64,000 nt of DNA from Streptomyces sp. cg36 (GTDB lineage: Bacteria; Actinomycetota; Actinomycetes; Streptomycetales; Streptomycetaceae): contig NZ_CP163520.1 in the NCBI RefSeq assembly GCF_041080675.1, positions 7,717,501 through 7,781,500 of the forward strand, written 5' to 3'. A program made the translations under genes and the position numbers. This document shows positions 17,567 to 26,355 of the stretch, one piece after another. The notes beneath the pieces were generated by a model, which was not told the origin of the DNA, ran no database searches, and saw nothing but the letters and a program-made list of their open reading frames with translations. How positions within the stretch are numbered: the first letter of the stretch is position 1; each line of letters opens with the position of its first letter.

Positions 17567-18778
17567 ATGCGTTATGTTCGGCCCGTGACCGCGAGCGAGA
17601 AGACCCCGCCCCCCGCGAAGTCCGCACCCCGGGGGGCGGGGCCGCGGCCCGTCCCCGGCCAGGACCCGCGCGTCCAGTGGGTTCTGACCCTGGGGGTCAT
17701 CGCCGTGGGCGTCCTGACGATCCGGCCCCTGGACTTCACCGGCCGCGGCCTGGTCGTCGCCGTCCTCCTCGTCCTCAACTCCGCGTCCCTGCTGGCGCGG
17801 CGCCTGCCCGAGGAGAAGGTGTCCCAGCGCCTCGCCGTCGTCTGGCTCGGCCTCGGCATCATCGCGGCGGTCGCCCTGATCGCCGTCAGCCGCAGCGGTA
17901 CGGGCTACCTCTTCGCGTTCTTCCTCACCGGCCACGCCGGATACCGGCTGGAGACCAAGCCCGCCCTCCTCCTCGCGGGCGCCTGCGGACTGCTCTGCGG
18001 CGGCGTCCTCTACTTCCAGCTGGGGCCCGGCCACCACGTGGTGCCCTGGTTCATCGGCCTCACCTCCGCCGTCCCGGTCCTGATCGGAATCATCAACCGC
18101 AGCCAGCGCCTGGCCGTGCGGGCGGCGATCGACGCGGCCGAGTCGGCCGAACGCGCGGCCCGGGCCGAGGCGCGCACGGCGGTGCTGACCGAGCGCGGCC
18201 GGATCGCCCGGGACGTGCACGACGTGCTGGCGCACTCCCTGGCCGGGATCAACATGCAGCTGGAACTGGCCGACGCGCTGATCGACGCCGGTGATCTGGA
18301 GCGGGTCCGCGAGGTCAACAACAAGGCGCACGCCCTGGTCAAGGAGAGCCTCAAGCAGGCCCAGTGGACCGTGCACGCGCTGCGCGAGGACTCCCTGCCG
18401 CTGGTGGAGAGCCTGACCGCGATGATCGAGTCGTCGGGCCACCGCGACGTCCTGACCGTGACGGGCACGGTACGGGAGCTGCCGGCCCCGGCGACGCAGA
18501 ACCTGCTGCGGATCGCCCAGGAGGCGCTCACCAACGCCGCGCGCCACGCTCCGGGCGGAGAGGTCCGCGTGGAGCTGGCCTTCGCCGCCGCGTCGACCGC
18601 GCTGACCGTACGCAACCGCCCCGCCACCCGCGGGGCGAGCGCGGGAGCGGGCAGCGGGATGGGGCTGATCGGCATGCGCGAACGGGTCGCCCTGCTGGGC
18701 GGAACGGTCAGCGCGGGCCCGGTCACCGAGGGGCCGGACCGGGGCGGCTGGCGCGTGGAGGCAGTGATTCCGGGATGA
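17567..18778 (+). CDS. NarL-family sensor histidine kinase
   Basis: A 403-residue kinase. The N-terminal ~180 residues hold about five membrane helices. The cytoplasmic part has the HisKA_3 phosphoacceptor GRIARDVHDVLAHSLAG, a short linker, and an HATPase domain with the N box (ALTNAARHAPGG) and G box (GSGMGLIGMRERV). The ATG at 17567 is given; the GTG at 17585 is equally possible. Its stop overlaps the response regulator start (ATGA), indicating translational coupling. Confidence 0.92.
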   Translation: MRYVRPVTASEKTPPPAKSAPRGAGPRPVPGQDPRVQWVLTLGVIAVGVLTIRPLDFTGRGLVVAVLLVLNSASLLARRLPEEKVSQRLAVVWLGLGIIAAVALIAVSRSGTGYLFAFFLTGHAGYRLETKPALLLAGACGLLCGGVLYFQLGPGHHVVPWFIGLTSAVPVLIGIINRSQRLAVRAAIDAAESAERAARAEARTAVLTERGRIARDVHDVLAHSLAGINMQLELADALIDAGDLERVREVNNKAHALVKESLKQAQWTVHALREDSLPLVESLTAMIESSGHRDVLTVTGTVRELPAPATQNLLRIAQEALTNAARHAPGGEVRVELAFAAASTALTVRNRPATRGASAGAGSGMGLIGMRERVALLGGTVSAGPVTEGPDRGGWRVEAVIPG

Positions 18779-19479
18779 GTGGACCAGATGAGCGGAGCGG
18801 ACGGGTGGATCAGGTGAGTGGACCGGTGGAGCGGACCGGGCAGTTGAGGGTGGTCGTCGCCGATGACCAGGCCGCCGTGCGGGAGCCGCTGGCGGCGGTG
18901 CTCGGGCTGTCGGAGGGCATCGAGGTCGTCGCGGCGGCGGCGGACGGCAGCGAGGTACTGACGGCCGTCGCCGCCGGGCCGGTGGACGTCGTGCTGATGG
19001 ACCTGAGAATGCCCGTCATGGACGGGATCGAGACGACCCGTCGGCTGGCCGAGGAGTACCCGGGTGTGGCGGTGGTGGTGCTGACGACGTTCGCCGACGA
19101 CGAGTCGATCCTGGGCGCGCTGGGCGCGGGCGCCCGTGGATATCTGACCAAGAACGCGGGACGCCAGGACATCACCCGGGCGATCCGGGCCGCCGCCGCC
19201 GGGCAGTCCGTCCTCGACCGCGAGGTCCAGGACCGGCTGCTCGCCACCGCGCGGACCAGGGCGCCGGAGCGGGGCCGGGCCCTGCCGGTGGACCTGACGC
19301 CCCGCGAGCGCGAGGTGCTCGCGCTGATCGGCCGGGGCCTGCCCAACCGGGGGATCGCGGAGGAGCTCTTCATCAGCGAGGCCACCGTCAAGACCCACAT
19401 CAACAACCTGTTCGCCAAGGCGGGGGTCCGCGACCGGGCCGAGGCGGTGCGCCGGGCCATCGAGGCGGGCCTGGCCTGA
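18775..19479 (+). CDS. NarL/LuxR-family response regulator
   Basis: A 234-residue regulator. The receiver domain has the acidic pair VVVADDQ, the phosphorylated Asp in VDVVLMDLRMP, and the switch Lys in LTKNAG. The C-terminal helix-turn-helix is LuxR-type (LTPREREVLALIGRG, NRGIAEEL, SEATVKTHINNLFAKAG). It overlaps the kinase stop by 4 bp. The first ~20 residues (GPDERSGRVDQVSGPVER) precede the receiver and are unusual; GTG at 18814 would remove most of them. Confidence 0.93.
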   Translation: MSGPDERSGRVDQVSGPVERTGQLRVVVADDQAAVREPLAAVLGLSEGIEVVAAAADGSEVLTAVAAGPVDVVLMDLRMPVMDGIETTRRLAEEYPGVAVVVLTTFADDESILGALGAGARGYLTKNAGRQDITRAIRAAAAGQSVLDREVQDRLLATARTRAPERGRALPVDLTPREREVLALIGRGLPNRGIAEELFISEATVKTHINNLFAKAGVRDRAEAVRRAIEAGLA

Positions 19480-19544
19480 ACCGGAGCCACTGGCTGATCC
19501 GACGCGTATCCAAATGGTGTGTGGGACATGGCGAGTTGGGGTCC

Positions 19545-20423
19545 TCAGCCGCCGAACCGTTCGTCGAGCTCGGCGTGGAGGTCCGTGCCGACCAGCCGGG
19601 AGAACTCCGTGTAGCTGTGCTGCGGCGGGCCGCCCGCGGGTGTGCCCGCGCTCCGCAGGTGGGAGAGGGCGTCGGCGACCGCCCGGGTGGCGGTGAACAG
19701 GGCTGTCACGGCGTAGAAGGCCAGCGAGAAGCCGAGTTCCTGAAGGTCCGCGGCGGTCAGCGCGGTGGTCTCGTTGCCGTCCACGACGGACACCGCTTTG
19801 GGGCCCTCCACGGCGGCGGCCACCGCCTCCAGGTCGCGGATCCTCTTGATGCCGTCGACGAAGACCAGGTCGGCGCCCGCGTCCTGGTAGAGCCGGGCCC
19901 GCCGGACCGCCTCGGCCACCCCCGCCACGGGCAGGGCGTCGGTGCGGCCGATGACCAGCAGGTCCGCGGACCCGCGGGCCCGCAGCGCGCACCGCAGTCG
20001 CTTGACGCCGCTCTCCGCGTCCACCAGCCGCACCCCGCTGCTCTGCCCGCACCGCTTGGGCATGGCCTGGTCCTCGAGGTGGATCGCCGCCGCACCGGCC
20101 TGGAGGTATTCGCGTACGGTGCGGTCGATGTTGCTGGGGCCGCCGTATCCGGTGTCGGCGTCCGCGATCACCGGGATCGACACCGCGCGCGTCATGTTGC
20201 GGGCGTGCTCGGTCATCTCGGTCTGGCTGAGCAGCCCGATGTCCGGCATGCCGAGCCGACTGGCCGTCGCGCCGAAGCCCGTCATATAGACGGCGGGGAA
20301 GCCCGCGGCCTCGACGAGCCGTGCGGTCATCGAGTCGGGCGCTCCCGGGGCCAGCACGATCTCCCGGCGCTCCAACAAGGTCTTCAAGGCCGTGCCGGCA
20401 GTCAACAGAACCCCTCCAGCCAT
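19545..20423 (-). CDS. Isocitrate lyase/PEP mutase-family protein
   Basis: A 292-residue TIM-barrel enzyme of the isocitrate lyase/PEP mutase superfamily. The metal-binding ADADTGYGG and the EDQ glutamate are present, and the active-site loop reads PKRCGQ where methylisocitrate lyases have KRCGH, so the catalytic Cys is kept but His is replaced by Gln. The PEP mutase signature EDKxxxxxNS is absent, which argues against phosphonate synthesis. It probably cleaves or decarboxylates a small 2-hydroxy or oxo acid. It starts 86 bp after the MFS gene on the same strand and could be the last gene of that operon or independent. Confidence 0.87.
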   Translation of the reverse strand: MAGGVLLTAGTALKTLLERREIVLAPGAPDSMTARLVEAAGFPAVYMTGFGATASRLGMPDIGLLSQTEMTEHARNMTRAVSIPVIADADTGYGGPSNIDRTVREYLQAGAAAIHLEDQAMPKRCGQSSGVRLVDAESGVKRLRCALRARGSADLLVIGRTDALPVAGVAEAVRRARLYQDAGADLVFVDGIKRIRDLEAVAAAVEGPKAVSVVDGNETTALTAADLQELGFSLAFYAVTALFTATRAVADALSHLRSAGTPAGGPPQHSYTEFSRLVGTDLHAELDERFGG

Positions 20424-20509
20424 CCGTGGTCCATGGCGCCACCGGGGCGGAATCCGCTGCCGCCCGGTGGCTCGCCACGCAAAGGTAGCCGTCCGCCGCC
20501 GATGCCCCG

Positions 20510-21805
20510 CTAGACCGGCGCCTCCCGCACCGTCATCTCGCCGGCGATACGCTCCGGGGCGCGGCCCAGGCGCCGGATGGCGGGGACGCACAGCATCGCC
20601 GCGATGCACACGACCGACATGGCCGAGGAGAACAGCAGCACGTTGTCCGCGCCCCAGGCCGAGGCCGCGGGTCCGGACAGGGCCCGGCCCAGCGGGATGA
20701 CCATGATGGAGCCGGCCACGTCGTAGGCGGAGACGCGGCTCAGGACGGCCAGCGGGATGTGGGACTGGATGCTGGTCGCCCACATCACGCCCCAGAACGC
20801 GAAGCCGCAGCCCGCCAGGACCCCGGTGACGACGGTGAGGGCGAACGACCAGCCGAGCGCGGGCGCCAGCGGGTTGAGGGCGAAGAAGAACATGGCGCAG
20901 GCGCCCGCGACGAGCGGCCGGGGCGGCCGGACCCGCATGCCGAGGAGACCGCCCAGGACCGTGCCCGCCCCGTCGGCCGAGGCGATCCAGCCGTAGCCGC
21001 CGGCGCCGTGCTGTTCGGTGAGCAGGGCCGCGCCCAGCGGCAGCGCCGGGCCGAAGACGAACAGGCCGTACACCGCCCACAGGGCGATGACCCCCCACAG
21101 CCACGACCGGGCGCGGAACTCCTGCCAGCCGGTGGCGAGCCGGGTCCAGATGGGGTCGCCGCTGTCGTCCTTGGCGGTGGCGAGCCGGCGCAGTGGCGCG
21201 AGGCCGAGCGCGCTCAGCGCGTACGCGGCGGCGATGACCAGATAGGAGGCGGCGACCTCGCCGTACGCGACGACGAAGCCCGCCAGGCCGGGGCCGATCA
21301 GCGCGCTCATCGCCTCCGAGACGCGCAGCAGGGCGTTGGCCCGCTGGATGTCCTCGGCGACCTGCGGCACGATGCTCGCCAGACCCGGCTGGAACATGGC
21401 GGTCGCCGCGCCGCTGACCGCCATCAGCAGCATGATCTGCCACAGCCGCACTCCGGAGCCCGAGCCGTAGAGCAGTACGGCCATGGCGAGCATGGCCAGC
21501 ATGCGTACGACGTCGGCGCCGACCATCATCACCTGCGGGGTGAACCGGTCCGCGAGCACCCCGCCGAACAGGACGAGCAGGGCGATCGGCGCCATCCAGG
21601 CGGCGAGGGCGTAGCCGACGCCACCGGCGCCGTAGCCCGCGCCGAGGACGGCCGTGGTGAGCGAGACCATCAGCATGCCGTCGGCGAGGAGCGAGGTGCT
21701 GCGGGCCATGAAGAAGAGCCGGAAGCGTGAGGAGAGCCAGGGGCTGGGGAGTGCGGCGCCGTCCTGCGGGGCGGTCGCCGTGCCCGTCGAGTCGTGGGTC
21801 GTCAT
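20510..21805 (-). CDS. MFS transporter (exporter)
   Basis: A 431-residue major facilitator protein with about 12 membrane helices (FFMARSTSLLADGMLMVSL, ALAAWMAPIALLVLFGG, LADRF between helices 2 and 3). It resembles enterobactin-exporter-like (MFS_3) efflux proteins. Its ATG overlaps the TGA of the condensation-domain gene (ATGA), so translation is coupled; the probable job is export of the product made by that operon. Confidence 0.9.
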   Translation of the reverse strand: MTTHDSTGTATAPQDGAALPSPWLSSRFRLFFMARSTSLLADGMLMVSLTTAVLGAGYGAGGVGYALAAWMAPIALLVLFGGVLADRFTPQVMMVGADVVRMLAMLAMAVLLYGSGSGVRLWQIMLLMAVSGAATAMFQPGLASIVPQVAEDIQRANALLRVSEAMSALIGPGLAGFVVAYGEVAASYLVIAAAYALSALGLAPLRRLATAKDDSGDPIWTRLATGWQEFRARSWLWGVIALWAVYGLFVFGPALPLGAALLTEQHGAGGYGWIASADGAGTVLGGLLGMRVRPPRPLVAGACAMFFFALNPLAPALGWSFALTVVTGVLAGCGFAFWGVMWATSIQSHIPLAVLSRVSAYDVAGSIMVIPLGRALSGPAASAWGADNVLLFSSAMSVVCIAAMLCVPAIRRLGRAPERIAGEMTVREAPV

Positions 21806-24800
21806 GGTGTTCCGGCCGCTTCCCGGCCGGTTCCTTCCGTGAGAACGCGCTGCTGGAGCCAGGCGGGCGTGTGGTCGGTCTGCTCGGGCGCCCGCGCGAC
21901 GATCACGTACCGGTGCGGCGCCAGCACGCCGGGGTTGCCCGGCAGCGCGGCCATCAGGGCGTCGTGCGCCGAGGCCGGGGTGAGCGGGCGCGGATCGGCC
22001 GGGAGGTAGGCGGTGAGCGCGGCGTCGGCGTCCAGGGCGACGTGGACGGGCCGGTCGTCCAGGGCGCGGCCCAGTGTGCGTGCCACCGCGGCCGGGGAGA
22101 CCCAGCAGCCGTCCACCCGGACCCAGTCGGGGCCGCGTTCGGCGGGATGCACCCCGGTCACCTCCGTGAGGGAGGCGAGGGGCACGTCGTGCTCGGCGGC
22201 GGCCTCAAGCAGCCGGACGAGTCCGGTGGCCAGCTCCTCGGCCCGGTCCTTGGGGAAGAGGGCGGGGTCGGTCCAGGTGGCCAGCCGCAGCACGGGGGCC
22301 GTCTCGTAGACGAAGGTGAGGACGCGGCCGGGCAGCATCTGGGCCTGGCCCCAGGTGAGTTCGAGGTCGGGGGCGCGGGTGTCCGGCGGGGCGGCGCCCG
22401 CGAGGGTCGCGGGCAGTGCGCTGATGTCGTTGAAGACGACGTCGCGGGCGAAGTGGCTGCCGCGCTCCCGGGTGACCCGGTCGATCATGTCCCACAGCCG
22501 CAGGGCGTCGAACTGGCTGTGCCGGTACGCCTTGAGGGCCGCGCCCCACGCCTTGGACAGCAGGACGTCGAAGGTCGCCACCTGGGTGTCGAGCAGCAGC
22601 AGCGCGTCCTGGGAGATGGCGGCGACGGAGCGCGCCAGGCGGCCCTGGAAGCGGTTGGAGGTGGGCACGGCGGTGACGCAGACCGGCTGTCCGGCCCGGT
22701 GGGCGACGAGGGCGCACCAGGCGGAGAGCAGTACGGTCGAGGGCAGGGCGCCGGTGCGTTCGGCGACGCGGGCGAGGGCGCGGGCGCCGCGTGCGCTGCG
22801 CAGGGTGAGGCCGGGCGCCAGGACTTCGGCGCCCTCGGCGCCCGGCTCGGCGAACATGGCCTGGGGCCCGGTGCCGATGACGCGTTCCCAGTGTTTGAGG
22901 GAGGCGTCGGACTTGCGGATCCCGGCGGGGCTGGCCTCCTCGGTGGCGAGCGCCAGCGGGGTGAGGGCCGTGACGTCGGGCAGCCGCTCGCCCGCGACCA
23001 GGGCCAGCCACTCCTCGCGCAGGACGGCGAGCGCGCCGCCGTCCGTGGCGGCGTGGCTGGCCGCGAGCGCGACCCGCACCGGTGTGCCGCGCCGGGTGAC
23101 GAGGGTGACGCGCAGCGGGAAGTCCCGGTCCAGGGCGAAGGCGTGGCGGCGGGATTCGAGGGCCAGCTCCTCCGCGTAGCGGGCCTCGTCGTGGGGGAGT
23201 TCGTCGTGGTCGGCGACGGTGACCTCGAACGTGAGCTCCGCCGCGACGAGTTGCTCGCGCGGTGCGGCGGGGGCCGAAGCCGTGCCGGATCCGGTGACCG
23301 ACGCGGTGGCGGTGGGGTCGGCAGGAAAGACCGTGCGCAGCGCCTCGTGCCGTACGGCCAGGGCGCGCAGGGCGTCGAGGGCGGCCTCGCTGGTGGTGCC
23401 CGCCGGGACCGGCCACACGTCGTGGATGTTCATCTGGTCGGGCTCGTCGCGCAGGATGCAGCGGATCATGTTGGCCTGGCCCATGGTGACGGGACCCCGC
23501 CGGTCGGTGGTCCCGTCGGCGCGCGCCCGGAGCACGGCGGTGGTGCGGGTGGACCGCAGGGGGGTGCGCCGGGCGTGTTCGGTCAGCGCGGCCCAGGCGT
23601 CCGTCAGATCGGCGAAGTCGGCCATGTCGCTTCCCGCCTCGGCGAGGAGCCGGTCGCGGCGCGCGGCGAAGAGGTCGGCGGCCTCGGTGTAGTGGCCGCC
23701 CAGGGTGCGGTAGCAGCGGTCCAGGACGTCGAGCCGGGCGGCGTCGCGGCCGGGTTCCGCCGCCGAGGCGTGCCGGGCGAAGGTGGCGACGGCGGAGGCG
23801 TCCACGAGCCCGTCGGCGTCCAGGATCTCCGGGCCGAGGGCGCTCAGGCGGGTGTAGACGCTCTCCAGGTGGGGTGCGGCCATGAGGTATTTCGCGAAAC
23901 GCCACTGGTAGGCGAGGAAACCCTCCGGTGAACGGCGCTCGCCCGTGTGGTAGTTGACGATGTGCCGGTTGTGGAGGACCCCGGGCAGCCGGGCGTTGTG
24001 GACGAGGTGCAGCAGGAAGTAGTCGCTGCCGATGGTGTCGGTGGCCGGTGGCAGCGGCACCCGCCCGTACACCGCGCGGTCGAGCGCGATGTTGCACATG
24101 TCCACGCGGGTGGGGCTGACGTGGGTGAGGGTGGTGCGGTCGGCGGTGAAGGGGGTGTCCCCGGCGCCCCGGAACGCCTCGTCGATCAGGTTGCGGCGCC
24201 ACAGCGGCGGGTGGTCCTCGGACACGGACAGGCCGATGACCTGCTGGTAGACGGCGGGGTCGAGCCGCTGGATCTCCTCGACGTCGACGGACATCGCGCC
24301 GGTGAAGGAGCCGCCGACCAGGGCCACGTCGCGGTGGGCGTCGGCCGGGTCGAGCCTGCTGCGGGTGACGAGCCCGGCCACTTCGTGGGCGGGGAGCCCG
24401 AGGGCGGTGAGCTCGTGGTGGAGGGGGAAAAGCGGTGTGCCGTCGAGTTCGGGGTAGTGGCTGTCGGAGTCGCGGCGGTGCACGGAGGAGCAGCCGAGGG
24501 CTTCGGCCAGGAGGAAGGCGCGGTTGGTGCAGGCGCCGTAGGAGACGGCGGACGGCAGCATCAGATCCAGGAGCCGTTCCGGTTCCGGCAGGGCGGAACG
24601 GGCGATCACCTCGCGCAGGAAGCGCCGCTGCTCGTCCTCGTCGAGGTGGTGCACCACGACTCCGGGAGCCGGGGGCAGCGCCGCGACGGCCGCGCGGTGC
24701 TCGGCGAGCGCGGCGGGGCCGGAGGTGTCGAGGACGAGGAGGCGCACCTCGACGCCGAAGTGGCGGGCGCCGTGGGCGGCTTCCTCGGCGAGGGCCGTGA

Positions 24801-24852
24801 TGGTGTCGGGGCAGGCGCGGTGGGTGGGCAGGGTCAGGCAGATACGGCGCAT
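21802..24852 (-). CDS. DUF6271-like protein fused to a condensation-like domain
   Basis: A 1016-residue two-part protein. Residues 1 to about 445 begin MRRICLTLPTHRACPDTI and contain RRDSDSHYPELDG, a DSD-like motif as in GT-A glycosyltransferases; I recall similar Streptomyces proteins as DUF6271. Residues about 470-1016 form an NRPS condensation-like domain: it begins GQANMIRCILRDEPDQMN, and the catalytic motif reads SHAATDGG, i.e. HxxxDG with the active His kept and the first His replaced by Ser. No adenylation or thiolation domain is attached. The probable role is to condense a carrier-bound amino acid with a second unit. The ATG at 24852 overlaps the dioxygenase end by 19 bp; the MFS start overlaps its stop. 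Confidence 0.83.
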   Translation of the reverse strand: MRRICLTLPTHRACPDTITALAEEAAHGARHFGVEVRLLVLDTSGPAALAEHRAAVAALPPAPGVVVHHLDEDEQRRFLREVIARSALPEPERLLDLMLPSAVSYGACTNRAFLLAEALGCSSVHRRDSDSHYPELDGTPLFPLHHELTALGLPAHEVAGLVTRSRLDPADAHRDVALVGGSFTGAMSVDVEEIQRLDPAVYQQVIGLSVSEDHPPLWRRNLIDEAFRGAGDTPFTADRTTLTHVSPTRVDMCNIALDRAVYGRVPLPPATDTIGSDYFLLHLVHNARLPGVLHNRHIVNYHTGERRSPEGFLAYQWRFAKYLMAAPHLESVYTRLSALGPEILDADGLVDASAVATFARHASAAEPGRDAARLDVLDRCYRTLGGHYTEAADLFAARRDRLLAEAGSDMADFADLTDAWAALTEHARRTPLRSTRTTAVLRARADGTTDRRGPVTMGQANMIRCILRDEPDQMNIHDVWPVPAGTTSEAALDALRALAVRHEALRTVFPADPTATASVTGSGTASAPAAPREQLVAAELTFEVTVADHDELPHDEARYAEELALESRRHAFALDRDFPLRVTLVTRRGTPVRVALAASHAATDGGALAVLREEWLALVAGERLPDVTALTPLALATEEASPAGIRKSDASLKHWERVIGTGPQAMFAEPGAEGAEVLAPGLTLRSARGARALARVAERTGALPSTVLLSAWCALVAHRAGQPVCVTAVPTSNRFQGRLARSVAAISQDALLLLDTQVATFDVLLSKAWGAALKAYRHSQFDALRLWDMIDRVTRERGSHFARDVVFNDISALPATLAGAAPPDTRAPDLELTWGQAQMLPGRVLTFVYETAPVLRLATWTDPALFPKDRAEELATGLVRLLEAAAEHDVPLASLTEVTGVHPAERGPDWVRVDGCWVSPAAVARTLGRALDDRPVHVALDADAALTAYLPADPRPLTPASAHDALMAALPGNPGVLAPHRYVIVARAPEQTDHTPAWLQQRVLTEGTGREAAGTP

Positions 24853-25916
24853 GCCGGCTCCCCGCTCCGCTGCCCGTCCGGCGTGCCGTGCCAGGAGCCG
24901 AGTCCGAGCAGCCGGCTGCCGAGCTCGGTGAGTTCGGCCGTGGGGTAGCGCTTGGACTCGTGCAGTACGGGGTCGCCGACCAGGGAGCGGTTCCAGCGCG
25001 GGGTGCGCAGATGGCGCCAGGAATCGACGCGCGAGCGCCGCAGCCGCTCGTGCTCTTCGAGGGCGGGCATCATCGACAGGTACTGCACCGCCCGCACCCC
25101 GTTCTCGGAGAGGTTGCGGGCCACGCCGTGGGCGAGCAGGCCGTTCCAGATCAGCAGGTCGCCGGGGTGCAGATCGGGCCGTACGACGGGCAACTCCGCC
25201 CGGTCCAGCTCGGGGCGGAGCGGGTCGCGGTCCCCGGGCTGGCCGGTCTTCCAGTCCTCGAAGCGCCGGAACAGTTCCGGGCAGCACTGGAAGCCGCCGG
25301 TCTCGGGGCGGGTGTCGTTGAGCGCGATGATGCCCTGGACCCGCTGGGGCGGTACGCCGAGGGTGGTGTCGATGTCCCAGTGCAGCTCGATGTCGAAGCC
25401 GCGCTCGGTGGCCTCGATGAGGGCGCGGTCCCGGTTGCCCCGGTTGGGCGGGTTGAGGTTGAGCCGGTCCAGTGTGACCCAGAGCTCCTCGCAGTCCCAG
25501 ACGTCGACGAAGGCGTCGTAGACGCGCTGTGCCTGGCGGCTGTCCCAGAGGAGCTGGTGGTGGTACGCCTCGACGAAGCCGTACACGTGCAGCTGCCGGT
25601 CCAGCTCGTTGCGGAACGGGCGGTCCGCGTACCAGTCGTCCGGCCGGTCCGGTGCCAGGCCCTGGAAGTCCCAGGTGAAGTCGAGGAGTCGGCGCGCCGC
25701 GTCCGCCGGTATCGCCTCGCGCACGATGACGTATCCATAGGTCTGCCAGTGGGCGAAGTCCTCCTCGGACAGTACCCGCAGGGGGCGGGACTTCTTCAGT
25801 TCGCGCAGGGTGGTCTGGGCCAGGTAGGACTCGCCGTCCGCGCTGAAGTAGGGCCGTTCGGAGGCGGCGCGGTGCAGGAAGTTGCGGGAACGGGTGCCGG
25901 TGGTGGGTGTCGTCAA
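24834..25916 (-). CDS. PhyH-like Fe(II)/2-oxoglutarate dioxygenase
   Basis: A 360-residue dioxygenase. The iron ligands are visible as HWD (in IELHWDIDTT) and a distal His in GLLAHGVARNLSENGVRAVQY, where Arg can bind 2-oxoglutarate. The layout EEDFAHWQTYGYVIVREAIPADAARRLL at the start is typical of phytanoyl-CoA-type hydroxylases. I chose the TTG at 25916 because GGAGG lies 6 nt upstream; longer in-frame starts add Pro/Arg-rich sequence that runs through the promoter. It is the first gene of the minus-strand operon and likely hydroxylates an amino acid, possibly while bound to the carrier protein. Confidence 0.87.
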   Translation of the reverse strand: MTTPTTGTRSRNFLHRAASERPYFSADGESYLAQTTLRELKKSRPLRVLSEEDFAHWQTYGYVIVREAIPADAARRLLDFTWDFQGLAPDRPDDWYADRPFRNELDRQLHVYGFVEAYHHQLLWDSRQAQRVYDAFVDVWDCEELWVTLDRLNLNPPNRGNRDRALIEATERGFDIELHWDIDTTLGVPPQRVQGIIALNDTRPETGGFQCCPELFRRFEDWKTGQPGDRDPLRPELDRAELPVVRPDLHPGDLLIWNGLLAHGVARNLSENGVRAVQYLSMMPALEEHERLRRSRVDSWRHLRTPRWNRSLVGDPVLHESKRYPTAELTELGSRLLGLGSWHGTPDGQRSGEPACAVSA

Positions 25917-26015
25917 GGTGGCCCTCCAGGCGGGATTCGCGGACGGGTGGTGACGGGTGGCCGGGTGGCGCGCTGCTCGGGTGGGGGCGGTGCGGACACG
26001 CTCCGGATGAGCAGG

Positions 26016-26031
26016 ATTGGTGTAGACCATC
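26016..26031. promoter_or_regulatory. dre-like site 1
   Basis: ATTGGTGTAGACCATC matches the DasR-responsive element (ACTGGTCTAGACCACT, from memory) at 12 of 16 positions, including TGGT and TAGACCA. It overlaps the minus-strand promoter candidate. DasR represses or activates genes according to GlcNAc-phosphate supply. Confidence 0.55.
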
Positions 26032-26037
26032 GATGGT
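26026..26037. promoter_or_regulatory. Perfect 12-bp palindrome
   Basis: ACCATCGATGGT overlaps dre-like site 1 by 6 bp and lies between the minus-strand -35 and -10. It could be bound by a different dimeric regulator. Confidence 0.45.
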
Positions 26038-26130
26038 GTCAAGTGACCGGCCGGTACGGGCGTGTCTGTGCCCCCGCGGCGGTCAACTGGCGTCCGGAAG
26101 ACGGATTTGAGTGCCCATAAGTTCCCTCTG

Positions 26131-26146
26131 ATTGGTCTAGACATTC
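26131..26146. promoter_or_regulatory. dre-like site 2
   Basis: ATTGGTCTAGACATTC shares TGGTCTAGAC with the dre core (11 of 16 positions). It lies exactly 115 bp from site 1, close to 11 helical turns, so both faces of the helix coincide and looping is possible. It is 210 bp before the ligase start. Confidence 0.5.
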
Positions 26147-26355
26147 AGAGAAGGCTGGCCTAACGTCGCCCTTGCGCGGCACCGGATCCCCCGGGGGGTG
26201 AGCCGGACACGTACCGCGCGCCCCGGTCGACGGCGATCGCGGGCGGAGGAGAACCCGGCCGTCAGGACATGACCGCGGGACCGCCTCCGCCGACGGGTCC
26301 GACCAGCCCGCCGCGCCCTTGACCGAATCCGCCATGCCGAGAGGGGACGGTTTCC

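Larger units (their letters stand above)
26014..26042 (-). promoter_or_regulatory. Candidate promoter of the dioxygenase operon
   Basis: On the minus strand TTGACA (26042-26037) is followed after 17 bp by CAATCC (26019-26014), a good -35 and weak -10. The dre-like site and the ACCATCGATGGT palindrome cover the spacer and -10, the layout expected of repression. Confidence 0.45.
25917..26355. other. Divergent promoter region of the carrier-protein cluster
   Basis: These 439 bp lie between the two divergent operons and hold no convincing gene. The central part (about 25990-26160) is clearly more AT-rich than the surroundings and carries two dre-like sites, a 12-bp palindrome and a -35-like TTGACA on the minus strand, all listed separately. 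Confidence 0.8.

Noticed and set aside
19545..20423. Phosphonate biosynthesis by a PEP mutase
   Set aside because: The EDKxxxxxNS motif is absent and no phosphonopyruvate decarboxylase is nearby.
22205..24202. 665-codon frame within the condensation-fusion gene
   Set aside because: Arg/Pro/His-rich, out-of-frame shadow; condensation and DUF6271-like motifs fall in the other frame.
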